A stretch of 64,000 bases of DNA. Source: a virus. The position numbers and the translations under genes are program-made. The stretch covers positions 17,074 through 81,073 of the IMG/VR virus record IMGVR_UViG_3300010885_003070. One strand, written 5' to 3'. Positions 8,929 through 17,310 of this stretch are shown here, piece after piece (position 1 is the stretch's first letter; the number at the start of each line of letters is the position of its first letter). Under the pieces are notes generated by a model. That model had not been told where the DNA came from, did not search any database, and saw only the letters and a list, made by a program, of their open reading frames with translations.

Positions 8929-9918
8929 TTATGATATCTCAAATAGTGTGATTGAACTTGTGCCTCTTTCATAACTGTTACCCGCCGAAGCATTAACGCA
9001 TCTATTGATAAACATTGTACCGGCAGTAAATGAAGCAATTGCTAATTGATATGTCAATGCTGATGTCGTTGCTGGAGAATCATAATAATCAAAAAAACAA
9101 GTTTCTGGCGTGCTGTCGGCGTCGCCTCCTGCATAATAAGATAAAGCAGCCATATGAATACCCAGGGTATTTGTTCCATTAGGATCAGGTAGTCCGACAA
9201 CGGTGCCGTTTCTTTTGATGTTGAACATAGCTTCCCAAGTCAATCCTGCGCCATTCCATTCACCAAACCATCTAACCGTCATATAGATTTTACTACTAGA
9301 ACTTCTAGGAGTGATAGTTGCTGATATACCAGGAACATCTGTATATGTGTTGTAACTAGCTGGAATTGATAGAGACGTTGGAGTTCTATAATATGTATTG
9401 ACAACCTGAATGATCTGTCCTGGCATTCTAGGATAACCATCAATCATAAAGTCTGTGCCTGTAGAACTTTGAATGATGTTTGATCTTAGTCTAGTAGCAT
9501 TGATATTGATGTTTGTGTTAACCGTGCCGCTTACAGTTAAGTCACCATTTAGAGTAAAGCTGGTGTTTTGTAGTGAGTTATTAGCTCTATCAAAGGCAGC
9601 AACGATAGCGTTATTCGTTGGGTTCAGTCCGCTGCCAGAAAGAACATTCACATGAAGGCGGTCAGTAACCATTGTATTAGCGACGACACCATTAGCAAAC
9701 AATGTATTCGCTGCTTTAGTATAGACTAGTCCAGATGTTCCGTTTGATAAGCCACCATCAACGAACAATACCTGATTGTTAGCAGCGGTTGATGATAACT
9801 CTGTAGATGTGATTTGAGTCAACCATGCGCCAATAGCAGCATTGTAATAATAGCTAACACCATTCTGGTTATATGTCTGCCCATTAGTTGGGTTTGATGG
9901 AAAGTCTATAATAGCCAT
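8929..9918 (-). CDS. Tail fibre protein
   Basis: 329 residues. Anchor MAIIDFPSNPTNGQTYN with YYYNAAIGAWLT is of the same class as 18330-19079. A middle segment (NNQVLFVDGGLSNGTSGLVY) also recurs there in diverged form (NTQILFNDAGYTNGSIGLVF). The C-terminal domain (ATITPRSSSSKIYMTV, YDSPATTSALTYQLA, SSITLFEIS) is the third member of the shared tip family. This gene combines the anchor of one group with the tip of another, which is direct evidence of modular exchange. Confidence 0.75.
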   Translation of the reverse strand: MAIIDFPSNPTNGQTYNQNGVSYYYNAAIGAWLTQITSTELSSTAANNQVLFVDGGLSNGTSGLVYTKAANTLFANGVVANTMVTDRLHVNVLSGSGLNPTNNAIVAAFDRANNSLQNTSFTLNGDLTVSGTVNTNININATRLRSNIIQSSTGTDFMIDGYPRMPGQIIQVVNTYYRTPTSLSIPASYNTYTDVPGISATITPRSSSSKIYMTVRWFGEWNGAGLTWEAMFNIKRNGTVVGLPDPNGTNTLGIHMAALSYYAGGDADSTPETCFFDYYDSPATTSALTYQLAIASFTAGTMFINRCVNASAGNSYERGTSSITLFEIS

Positions 9919-9942
9919 TTCTTGCTGTTGCCTTTTATTATT

Positions 9943-10707
9943 TTAACCAAATGTTACTGTATCGGTAACGCCCGCCGCAGTTATTGTATAGTATCTATAA
10001 GTAGCATCTGAGGTACTTGTCTGAGTAACACCTGCGGAGAATGTTGCTGTTCTCGCTAAAAGTATTCTTAATAAAATTACACCAGATCCACCAGAGCCGC
10101 CAGGATTACCATTCTCAATTCTCGTTGAACCACCACCACCACCTCTGTTAGGAGCGCCACTTGTTGGAGCGTTTCCTTGTGCGCCGCCATTACCACCACC
10201 ATCTTGACCAGGACCATTAGAACCGTCGTTTGATCCACCGCCACCACCACCATATGTCTGATTAGATCCACCATATGTTGATGCGACACCAGCACCACCA
10301 GTGGTACTAGAACCATTGCCACCACAACCAGCACCAGCACCACCAGTGATTCCACTACGAGCAGCGCCGGTAAATGTTTGAGGTGAACCACACGAACCAC
10401 CTTGACCACCATTTGTTCCGCCCACACCACCACCTGCCACAAAACTCGCAAATGTGGATGGGTTACCTGACAAGCCAGTGGCTGATGCCTGTGATCCTAC
10501 ACCACCCAAACCAACTGTTACTTGATAAGTGGTGCCTAAAAATACTTCGAGTCCTGTTCCTGTGTAATAACCACCGCCACCTCCGCCTCCGCCGTAAGTG
10601 ACACCACCGATACCTTTAGCTCCAGCACCGCCGCCACCTAAAACGAAATAATCAATATTCGTTCTTCCTCGTCCAGCCCCTACCATAGCTCCTAAAATAC
10701 CAGTCAT
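9943..10707 (-). CDS. Glycine-rich receptor-binding fibre tip
   Basis: 254 residues from the ATG at 10705-10707. I prefer this start over one 26 codons upstream because it follows the upstream gene's stop by a single base, while the longer form would overlap that gene by 77 nt and add unrelated sequence. The body is extremely Gly-rich (VLGGGGAGAKGIGG, YGGGGGGGGYY), like phage polyglycine adhesins. The end (RYYTITAAGVTDTVTFG) is a beta-rich cap. The repetitive composition creates long open frames on the other strand and in shifted frames; these are shadows. Confidence 0.7.
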   Translation of the reverse strand: MTGILGAMVGAGRGRTNIDYFVLGGGGAGAKGIGGVTYGGGGGGGGYYTGTGLEVFLGTTYQVTVGLGGVGSQASATGLSGNPSTFASFVAGGGVGGTNGGQGGSCGSPQTFTGAARSGITGGAGAGCGGNGSSTTGGAGVASTYGGSNQTYGGGGGGSNDGSNGPGQDGGGNGGAQGNAPTSGAPNRGGGGGSTRIENGNPGGSGGSGVILLRILLARTATFSAGVTQTSTSDATYRYYTITAAGVTDTVTFG

Positions 10708-10708
10708 A

Positions 10709-11515
10709 CTATGATAATCCCGATCCTGAAACAACAAATACTGGATTAGCGCCACCAGTAACACACAATAACGTTGCTGTTCCATATTGTGCTAATGTTC
10801 TATTACCAGTTGTGGCTGTTCCGCTTAAACGTAACGTAACGTTTGTTCCTTGTGTGATGGTCTGATTTGATCCAGAATTATTGTATATAACAACAGTATC
10901 ACCAATACTGAAAACCGACGCATTGACAGTAACACCACCAGTAGTGATAGATATGTGTTTGCCAGTGTCGCTAGCCACAAGAATATATGCCGAAGTCTGA
11001 GCATTCTGCGGTATTGTCAGATAGCCGACCGATGTTCCACCACCCATAATAATGTTGCCGGTGACAGTCAGAGTTCCACTAAAAGTACCGGTTGTATTTT
11101 GTAAGGCTGTGTTGGCTCTATTGAAAGCTGGGGTTACAGTATTGGCAGTCGCAATTGCCAAATTGGATGTAATATATGCCGCATTAGCCATATTGAAAGA
11201 AGCATTAGCCAAAATATAAGCATTGTTAGACTGATTGAATGCCTGTGTGCTTGTATAGTCAGACGGTGAAGCATCAACCCACTGTGTGGATGTACCATCG
11301 TTGTAATAGACTAATAGACGCCCATATTCCTGATTCCACCACAACTGTCCGACTACAGGACTGCCTGGAGCAGAAGCCGCAATAGTAATCGATTGTGTAA
11401 ACGCAGATGTAGATTTCCAACAAGTATTAGCTGAGTCCCATGCCCAGCGATTGCCGGTTGACACATCCGTATATACTTGACCATTGGTCGGTGTATTTGG
11501 AAAATTAAGAGCCAT
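10709..11515 (-). CDS. Tail fibre protein
   Basis: 268 residues. Anchor MALNFPNTPTNGQVYTDVS with WAWDSANTCWKS. The segment APGSPVVGQLWWNQEYGR with YYNDGTSTQWVD is a unit repeated in the 2133-residue fibre and at 13868-14800. A few NAAYITSN/NTALQNTT repeats follow. The C-terminal ~100 residues (YLTIPQNAQ, YILVASDTGKHI, GDTVVIYNNSGS, LAQYGTATLL) are a phage fibre C-terminal domain I recognise from many marine phages. One base separates it from the glycine-rich gene, so the two may assemble together. Confidence 0.75.
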   Translation of the reverse strand: MALNFPNTPTNGQVYTDVSTGNRWAWDSANTCWKSTSAFTQSITIAASAPGSPVVGQLWWNQEYGRLLVYYNDGTSTQWVDASPSDYTSTQAFNQSNNAYILANASFNMANAAYITSNLAIATANTVTPAFNRANTALQNTTGTFSGTLTVTGNIIMGGGTSVGYLTIPQNAQTSAYILVASDTGKHISITTGGVTVNASVFSIGDTVVIYNNSGSNQTITQGTNVTLRLSGTATTGNRTLAQYGTATLLCVTGGANPVFVVSGSGLS

Positions 11516-11523
11516 TACTTACC

Positions 11524-11823
11524 TTATGGTTTTGGAAACTTGTTCTTTACTTCGTCAACAGATGCCTTCCAAGCATCATAACCACCGTGATATAGTGTAT
11601 CAAACTGATCGGCGAATGACGGATATGCCTTTGCTCTATCTCTCTGATACTGATTGTTCAACCAAATCTGATGAAGACGGTCACATTCATCTTCTAACTC
11701 TTTCTGAGTTGGCTTTGGTTTTTCATTACCTGGTAGCCAGTCTAGCCCAGAGTATTCCTCACCATTGAGAACCCACTGTGCTCCTGGATATAGTGACATA
11801 ATTGCTTTTGATAAATCTCTCAT
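11524..11823 (-). CDS. Tail fibre assembly chaperone-like protein (XkdW-like)
   Basis: 99 residues. The motif AYPSFADQFDTLYHGGYDAW followed by KNKFPKP is the signature of small phage proteins annotated as XkdW-like or tail assembly chaperones, usually written YPSIxDQLDxLYHxG...KYPKP. Its ATG has a good upstream AGAGGAAA site. It sits inside the fibre module, which suits a folding or attachment helper for one of the adjacent fibres (inference). Two further small proteins at 14811 and 17310 may play similar roles. Confidence 0.65.
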   Translation of the reverse strand: MRDLSKAIMSLYPGAQWVLNGEEYSGLDWLPGNEKPKPTQKELEDECDRLHQIWLNNQYQRDRAKAYPSFADQFDTLYHGGYDAWKASVDEVKNKFPKP

Positions 11824-11843
11824 AGTTTTTCCTCTTTTGTTCC

Positions 11844-11850
11844 TATTTAG
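11844..11850 (-). promoter_or_regulatory. Late-promoter-like CTAAATA overlapping upstream stop
   Basis: Minus-strand CTAAATAGG, where TAA is the stop of the 90-aa gene, lies about 21 nt before the ATG at 11823. CTAAATA matches the variant late promoter reported for cyanophage T4-types. Predicted by sequence match only. Confidence 0.35.
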
Positions 11851-12119
11851 TTGGTAGGCGATCCCATCGGAGGCAACTCTGGCTGAGAATTAGCGTATTT
11901 AATATTAGCCTGAGATACTACTAAATCAACATCTGCCGGAATAGTAGGAATATTAGGATCGGCTGTCATGCGACGAACCTCTGCCTGATAGATTTCTTGC
12001 TTTGCCGCAAAGACCCTAGCCTGAACAAAGTTATTGACCCAGTCTTCTGGATCTGCCGCAAACGATCTGATACATTTTTCATCAACATCATTAAGTGACA
12101 CTGTAATAGTCATAGCCAT
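11847..12119 (-). CDS. Small conserved-type phage protein of the tail region, unknown function
   Basis: 90 residues: MAMTITVSLNDVDEKCIRSF, then a helical centre (DWVNNFVQARVFAAKQEIY) and a Pro-rich tail. Similar small proteins accompany fibre genes in other large phages, but I know of no assigned function. It has no membrane segment or signal. It sits between the C1q-like fibre genes and the XkdW-like protein, so a chaperone or minor virion role is possible. Confidence 0.6.
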   Translation of the reverse strand: MAMTITVSLNDVDEKCIRSFAADPEDWVNNFVQARVFAAKQEIYQAEVRRMTADPNIPTIPADVDLVVSQANIKYANSQPELPPMGSPTN

Positions 12120-12131
12120 TTTTTATTCTCC

Positions 12132-12695
12132 TTATCCTATAAGTGCGCCGCTAAAGAAGTTTTGGGTAGCATACCACTGTAATGCTCCACCACCATATAC
12201 ATACAACTGAACGAAATCTCCTGCGGTCAATCTATAAATGTTATTTATCTGTGTGTCGTGAGAGTAGCTACTTGATGCGTTTGTTCTACCTCTAATTCTA
12301 TGCTCATGTCCTGCCCCGGCCGCTCTTGCTCCTGAACTTCCGTTTACCCAAAATCCAGGATGAACATATGAATCAGAATTTGTTGATGTGTTCTTATAAA
12401 AGTATAGACTTGAGGTAAAGTAATATACACCAGAAACAGGTGCTGTAAATGCGTTAGTGCTAGTGCTATAACAAGATCCATTATTCCATATAACTGTATT
12501 GAACGGCATTACTGCCCAATTACCATTAGTAAAGTTGTTCCAGGCAGCCGGAGTAGATTCAACAAAGAAACTAGGTCTATTGCTAAGTATTACTCTATTT
12601 GATGCGTCAATGTTAAGTCCAGTCAGACTATTGGCTATTATACTCAATGCCGTATTGCTAGACTGAATTGTGGCTCCTGCTATATCTAATGGCAT
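12132..12695 (-). CDS. C1q-like fibre tip protein 1
   Basis: 187 residues. A short N-terminal strand region (MPLDIAGATIQSS) leads to a C1q/TNF-like domain: NAFTAPVSGVYYFTSSLYFY is the conserved strand that begins FxAPxxGxYxF, and FFSGALIG is the typical closing strand. C1q-like heads trimerise and bind ligands, and occur as phage receptor-binding tips. It is the third member of a tandem of three related genes (with 12697 and 13293) separated by 1 nt or overlapping, which suggests local duplication. Confidence 0.7.
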   Translation of the reverse strand: MPLDIAGATIQSSNTALSIIANSLTGLNIDASNRVILSNRPSFFVESTPAAWNNFTNGNWAVMPFNTVIWNNGSCYSTSTNAFTAPVSGVYYFTSSLYFYKNTSTNSDSYVHPGFWVNGSSGARAAGAGHEHRIRGRTNASSSYSHDTQINNIYRLTAGDFVQLYVYGGGALQWYATQNFFSGALIG

Positions 12696-12696
12696 T

Positions 12697-13293
12697 TTAA
12701 TTTCCTAGAAATACACCACTAAACGTTGAATATGGTCCATATATACGCAAAGTGACGTTAAAATAATATTTGACATCAACATAGTCACCCGCTGTCAAAT
12801 ATATTGGTTCACACATATCTCCGTCGTGTGCATAGCTACCAGGAAAACCATATTGTCTCATTCTATAGATTGCACCACCCGGTCGACGATTAGATCCTCC
12901 ACCATTAACCCAAAACATCAGGTGAAAATAATTGTTAGTATTACCATTAACACAATACGAATATGTTGTAGATGAAAACAAATACATACCGGTCCATGGC
13001 GCAGTAAATCTATATGTTGATGTGTTATAACAGCTTCCTACATTATAGTATCCATTGCCGCCTGTGTATGTCCAGGGAATAGTAACCCAAGTAGAGGCAG
13101 CACCCATGTCTGTCCAATCGTTCGTTGAATTGAAGCCAACATTGAACATTGGTAATACAGTATTACCACCACTATCGAGCGGAGATAAAACAAGACCAGC
13201 GGATGATTGTGTGTATAATCGATTATCACTAGAATCTCTAGCTGTAAAAGATGTTCCACCCGTTAGTAGTGTGCCACCAACATCGATACCCAT
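12697..13293 (-). CDS. C1q-like fibre tip protein 2
   Basis: 198 residues. The opening (MGIDVGGTLLTGG) is followed by a C1q-like domain: VGSCYNTSTYRFTAPWTGMY, YLTAGDYVDVKYYF and the final STFSGVFLGN. The layout is the same as in the flanking genes at 12132 and 13293, including the GSCY.TST.RFTAP core and a H-D-x-x-I/C-x-x-I/P-Y-L segment, but the loops differ. The TAATG overlap at 13293 couples it to the preceding copy. Confidence 0.7.
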   Translation of the reverse strand: MGIDVGGTLLTGGTSFTARDSSDNRLYTQSSAGLVLSPLDSGGNTVLPMFNVGFNSTNDWTDMGAASTWVTIPWTYTGGNGYYNVGSCYNTSTYRFTAPWTGMYLFSSTTYSYCVNGNTNNYFHLMFWVNGGGSNRRPGGAIYRMRQYGFPGSYAHDGDMCEPIYLTAGDYVDVKYYFNVTLRIYGPYSTFSGVFLGN

Positions 13294-13868
13294 TAGCCTA
13301 CATAAACTCCTGCAAATAAACTATATGGCGAATAATGATATGCTGTGCCCGAGGTCGCCCAAAACACTTCAGAATAGTCACCTGCTTGTAACCAAATAAC
13401 CTCTTCTATTTGTGCGTCTGTTTGATAATTAGACAAATAACCATGACCTCTAATTCTATACTTTGTATCTGTACCGTGTCTGGCGCCTGGAGAACCATTG
13501 ACGCCGATAACAGGATGGTAATAGTTTCCAGCATAGGTGTATGCTGAAAACATTAAGAAATATGGTCCTGAAATGGGAGCGGTAAATCTTGTTGTAGAAG
13601 TATCGTAACAAGAACCTACGTTGATGCTGACATTGGTACAGTAGTCATTGACCTTGCGCCAGGCACCATCAGCAACAGATATCCATCCAGAATCGGTTGC
13701 TCTACCAGCAATAAACATAGGAATATTGCCGCTATTATAATAACCAAATGATGTGCCGCTAGAAGTTGTAATGCCTTGTTCAAATACTGTAGAACCAGAT
13801 GTGTTTCTTACTCTGAAAGCACCACTACCACCTTCTATACTGCTACCATTTCCTAGATTGATTGCCAT
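13293..13868 (-). CDS. C1q-like fibre tip protein 3
   Basis: 191 residues. Starts MAINLGNGSSIEGG; the C1q-like core is NVGSCYDTSTTRFTAPISGP, then VIWLQAGDYSEVFW and SLFAGVYVG. It heads the tandem of three related tips in transcription order. It overlaps both neighbours by one base (TAATG-type junctions), consistent with coupled translation. Sequence between copies differs mainly in the middle, the part expected to face the receptor. Confidence 0.7.
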   Translation of the reverse strand: MAINLGNGSSIEGGSGAFRVRNTSGSTVFEQGITTSSGTSFGYYNSGNIPMFIAGRATDSGWISVADGAWRKVNDYCTNVSINVGSCYDTSTTRFTAPISGPYFLMFSAYTYAGNYYHPVIGVNGSPGARHGTDTKYRIRGHGYLSNYQTDAQIEEVIWLQAGDYSEVFWATSGTAYHYSPYSLFAGVYVG

Positions 13869-14800
13869 TAGACATCTTTCTTAGGTGGTGCCGTAGCAGG
13901 ATCAACCTCTGTAAGATTGAACTTATATACCTTACTTTTCTTATTGTTATAGAGAAATAGTTCATCTTCACCTTCGACAATGGTCCAGTTACCAAACTCG
14001 TTAGCAAGATGTAAGTCGCCTGTGAAGATATTACGCCATCTGGCAGTTGAAGCACCAAGATCGTATGTGTTGGATAATCCTGGAAGAACATGTCCCGCAC
14101 TACTTATTCTTATGCGGTCAGTGCCACCAGTACCAAAGATAAGATTGTTTGTTGTGCCTGAGCCTGAACCAAAATACAAATCGTTTATATTACCGCCAGC
14201 GATAGTTGCTTTAGCTGAACCAAAATACCATGGTGTCGAGTTATCAAAATATGATACATGATAACCACCAGAAGCGCCGGTTGCTGTAAATCTAGATATC
14301 TCGCCGTTTGCGGCTAATACATGAAACTTACCAACGGGATATGAATTAGTTCCGATACTGACAGCACCATTAGGAACATAGAAGCTACCGTTATATGAAA
14401 CGTTTGGTGTATTCGGAAATGCTGTGTTAGCTGTGTTTACGGCAATATTGGCAAACGTGTATGCTGTGTTAGTGTATGTCCAGTTGGTGTTTAGTGAAGC
14501 ATAGATTGGATTGACATATGATGCGATTGTTGTCGTATCAATTGAACCAGAAGGAACAGTCTCAATCCACTGAGATGAATCGCCATCATTGTAATATACG
14601 AATGTTCTACCAATCTCTCTATTGAACCACATAGAGCCTGGCCCGATATTACCAGGAGGTGTAGATGAAACCGACATACCAACATTGTTAGACGAAAACG
14701 CCCAAGCGCCAGTATTAGAGTTATAGATGTATCTATTACCCGTAATAGTGTCTAGATATATTTGACCGTTAGTTGGTGTTGTAGGAAATGTAAGTGCCAT
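13868..14800 (-). CDS. Tail fibre protein
   Basis: 310 residues. Anchor MALTFPTTPTNGQIYLDTI with YIYNSNTGAW, then the PPGNIGPGSMWFNREIGR and YYNDGDSSQWIE unit shared with other fibres here. A GKFHVLAANGEISRF segment follows. The C-terminal ~65 residues (LGASTARWRNIFTGDLHLAN, then WTIVEGEDELFLYN and YKFNLTEV) match a closing domain I know from cyanophage fibres. Preceded by a TATAAATA late-promoter match. Confidence 0.75.
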   Translation of the reverse strand: MALTFPTTPTNGQIYLDTITGNRYIYNSNTGAWAFSSNNVGMSVSSTPPGNIGPGSMWFNREIGRTFVYYNDGDSSQWIETVPSGSIDTTTIASYVNPIYASLNTNWTYTNTAYTFANIAVNTANTAFPNTPNVSYNGSFYVPNGAVSIGTNSYPVGKFHVLAANGEISRFTATGASGGYHVSYFDNSTPWYFGSAKATIAGGNINDLYFGSGSGTTNNLIFGTGGTDRIRISSAGHVLPGLSNTYDLGASTARWRNIFTGDLHLANEFGNWTIVEGEDELFLYNNKKSKVYKFNLTEVDPATAPPKKDV

Positions 14801-14807
14801 CTGATCC

Positions 14808-14815
14808 TATTTATA
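14808..14815 (-). promoter_or_regulatory. T4-type late promoter TATAAATA
   Basis: Exact TATAAATA on the minus strand, 8 nt before the ATG at 14800 and overlapping the TAA stop of the gene at 14811. The consensus match is perfect, but such a short distance would give a nearly leaderless transcript for the first gene. It may serve mainly the genes further downstream. Confidence 0.45.
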
Positions 14816-15161
14816 GTAAGTTGGTAAGAGTGTTTGCTACATCTCTTTGATAGCTTCTGATAAACTCTCTAGCGATCTTTCTCTCTGAGATAAGATCATC
14901 TAGACTTTCACCTTCTTTAGGATCATAACCAGGCAATAGTTTGAAATCTGTATCGTTTAGAAATTTCTTATATAGTTCAAATTGCATCAATGGAGATATC
15001 TCTGGTGTGTATGCTTCTAGAACACCGTTCACCAGTTTGAAGTTTTGTCCTGGAGGAATCTCACCATCATAAGCAAACCATCCCTCTTTTATCATCTGAG
15101 GTGTCGCTTCTTGGCCAGCGAGTTGAACGACATTTTCAAAGATACGTTTGATATAAACCAT
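14811..15161 (-). CDS. Small fibre-associated protein (possible assembly helper)
   Basis: 116 residues from the ATG at 15159-15161. A GTG two codons upstream is open but would touch the Shine-Dalgarno sequence; GGAGG lies 6 nt before the ATG, which decides the start. FENVVQLAGQEATPQM, GWFAYDGEIPPGQNFKLVNG and a helical C-terminus with basic residues resemble small tail-fibre-linked proteins found beside adhesin genes. It shares the pattern NVV...GxxLVNGxL with the protein at 17310-17615. Function not established. Confidence 0.6.
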   Translation of the reverse strand: MVYIKRIFENVVQLAGQEATPQMIKEGWFAYDGEIPPGQNFKLVNGVLEAYTPEISPLMQFELYKKFLNDTDFKLLPGYDPKEGESLDDLISERKIAREFIRSYQRDVANTLTNLL

Positions 15162-15163
15162 TG

Positions 15164-16723
15164 TCACCCTCCAAGAAATGGTGTAATTTGATAAGGCACT
15201 AATGCTGTAATAGTAGAATCGGCAGCTAAACTATTTTGAGAATTGTAACCCCAAACATAAAATCTACCATCAGTAGATTGTGCCATAAAACTATGAACGG
15301 GATATGTTGTGGCCATCCATCCGAGATTAGATACCACAAAGTCACCAGGTAACAAAACTTTGGTGTATGTGGTTCTATTCGTTGTGTCACCAACGCCTAG
15401 TTCACCATTACCGTTATAACCTGTGCAGTAAAGACCGTTATCTGCTGTTTTTCTAATGAACGTGGCAGATGTCAATGATTGAACATAATTTGTGCATCCG
15501 TTTGATAATATGGCAGCTACACCAGTTTGATTTATAGTTGGTGTAGGATTATTTGTTGTGGTGCCATTACCTAGCTGACCATAACCATTATAACCCCATG
15601 TATATAAACTACCATCTGGTTTCAATACAAGACAACCACCCTGCCCATCACCAAAAGAAGCAACATCGGCGATACGACCTGCACCAACATTTGGTGTTAT
15701 TGGTGTTGAACGATCTGTGGTTGTGGTATCACCAAGCTGACTTTCACCGTTTCTACCACAAGTTCTGAAGATAGTAGTTGTGCCATTATCAAGCAACATT
15801 CCCAACCAGGATTGACCGAAATCGCCGCCGTTCCAACCACCAAACCCACCAATCACCTTTGTCAAGATATAACCCGAACCACCACCCCACGCTGATGTAA
15901 CATTAATAAATGAACTTTGAGGAGTTGTTGTGTTTCCGTTACCTAATTGACCATAACCATTATAACCACATACCCAAATAGTAAAATCAGTTTTTTGAAC
16001 AACGGTATTACCCCAATAAGATCCCATATTCCATACATTGAGAATATCTGTACCTAATGCTGTGATCTGAGTCCATGAACTTCTATTTGTTGTATCACCG
16101 ACGCCTAACTGACCAATACCATTGTAACCAGTTGTGTATAGATAACCATCTCTTTTTCTGATTATCAGTCTATTGTAGTCTGGATATCTCTGGGATGTTG
16201 TTGGATGATCATAAACATTACTAACGTTTGTTGTAGAAAGTGTCGGGAATCCGTAGGCAGTTGTATTGCCTACTCCCATTTGACCGTTATTGTTTAGTCC
16301 CCATGTATAAAGATTGCCATTGGCGAATAGTGCCCACGATCTATTAAACCCGTCGGTACCGCATTGAATCGGATTTGTGGTTTCGTTTGGAAAAGCAACA
16401 GCCTTAAATTTGTCTAGACCATACACAGGTACTTGACCGTTCAATCCTCTACCTGTCGCATAATTTCCAGTACCACCACTGGTACCTGATGCTGTATATA
16501 CTCTACCATTCTGAAATAACATCATACAACCTGCGCCACACTGTGAAATGTAGGTCACATTATTATATCTAAGACTTGAGGCACTGACGTTAGCTGTAAT
16601 ACTATTGACTGCCGCAGCGTTACAAGTAACAGTGTTCGAAGACATGTTACCGCCGGTATCTAAAACGATATTTGTTCTTACGCTACCTGGATGCTGTAGG
16701 TTGATTGATTTGATAGTTGACAT
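15164..16723 (-). CDS. RCC1-repeat (beta-propeller) fibre protein
   Basis: 519 residues. Several RCC1-type repeats are visible: LYTWGLNNNGQMGVGNTT, LYTTGYNGIGQLGVGDTTN, IWVCGYNGYGQLGNGNTT, RTCGRNGESQLGDTTTTD, LYTWGYNGYGQLGNGTTT, LYCTGYNGNGELGVGDTTN and FYVWGYNSQNSLA. Seven units would make a full seven-bladed propeller. The N-terminal ~60 residues (MSTIKSINLQHPGSV) would be the virion anchor. RCC1 propellers bind proteins or sugars, so this is likely a receptor-binding head. It overlaps the next fibre gene at 16723 and is followed by a small helper-like gene. Confidence 0.85.
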   Translation of the reverse strand: MSTIKSINLQHPGSVRTNIVLDTGGNMSSNTVTCNAAAVNSITANVSASSLRYNNVTYISQCGAGCMMLFQNGRVYTASGTSGGTGNYATGRGLNGQVPVYGLDKFKAVAFPNETTNPIQCGTDGFNRSWALFANGNLYTWGLNNNGQMGVGNTTAYGFPTLSTTNVSNVYDHPTTSQRYPDYNRLIIRKRDGYLYTTGYNGIGQLGVGDTTNRSSWTQITALGTDILNVWNMGSYWGNTVVQKTDFTIWVCGYNGYGQLGNGNTTTPQSSFINVTSAWGGGSGYILTKVIGGFGGWNGGDFGQSWLGMLLDNGTTTIFRTCGRNGESQLGDTTTTDRSTPITPNVGAGRIADVASFGDGQGGCLVLKPDGSLYTWGYNGYGQLGNGTTTNNPTPTINQTGVAAILSNGCTNYVQSLTSATFIRKTADNGLYCTGYNGNGELGVGDTTNRTTYTKVLLPGDFVVSNLGWMATTYPVHSFMAQSTDGRFYVWGYNSQNSLAADSTITALVPYQITPFLGG

Positions 16724-17310
16724 TATGCAGGCCTCACTAAGAATGCTTGAAAAAATGTAACCGCTGAGCCTGGTTGTATGCTTTGAGCATTATTTCCCTG
16801 AGCATATAGTTCAAAATAATCTGAAGTGCCATTGGCATAAGCAAGAGCAGATCCATTGGAACTATTACTATTTGTTCCGTTTCCTATTGAATCGACACCA
16901 TTTTTAAATGCAGATCCATTTTTATACAAATATGTTGTTAGTCGAGCGGTAGCGGCACCATTCTCAGCGTTAAATGTAAAAAGATAGTATCCAGCGACGT
17001 TAGGTGTAAATCTATAGTTTGTTGTGTTATCGTAACAATTTGCTGTATCAAATTCCTCAGTATTAATCTGTAGCTTTGTATATACACCAGCAGATACGCT
17101 TTGACCACCGATGTTATAAGCACTAAAAGCAGGACCAAATCCACCATAGAAACCTGATCTACTAATCATAGGTTGTGTAATAGTATTAGAATCCGCAGAG
17201 GTGATAACGTTACCTGTAATAGCAGGCAATGTAAGTGTGTTGGCTGTTGACATGTTTGGCACATCAATCGTTATTGAACCACCACCTGATGAGTTTAGTT
17301 TAATCGGCAT
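16723..17310 (-). CDS. C1q-like fibre protein
   Basis: 195 residues. The N-terminal ~40 residues (MPIKLNSSGGGSITIDV, TANTLTLPAITGNVI) are a short fibre lead that recurs widely in phages. The rest is C1q-like: CYDNTTNYRFTPNVAGYYLF, then GNGTNSNSSNGSALAYANG and VTFFQAFLVRPA, a standard closing strand. Diverged from the tandem trio at 12132-13868. TAATG junctions on both sides. Confidence 0.7.
   Translation of the reverse strand: MPIKLNSSGGGSITIDVPNMSTANTLTLPAITGNVITSADSNTITQPMISRSGFYGGFGPAFSAYNIGGQSVSAGVYTKLQINTEEFDTANCYDNTTNYRFTPNVAGYYLFTFNAENGAATARLTTYLYKNGSAFKNGVDSIGNGTNSNSSNGSALAYANGTSDYFELYAQGNNAQSIQPGSAVTFFQAFLVRPA

Noticed and set aside
10374-10601. His/Pro-rich plus-strand frames opposite Gly-rich and fibre genes (also near 17569 and 30090)
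   Set aside because: Antisense of GGN-rich DNA reads as His/Pro/Thr runs; no ribosome sites, and they overlap well-supported genes.
10708-10785. Upstream start for the glycine-rich gene at 9943
   Set aside because: It would overlap the previous fibre by 77 nt; the ATG at 10707 fits the 1-nt junction.
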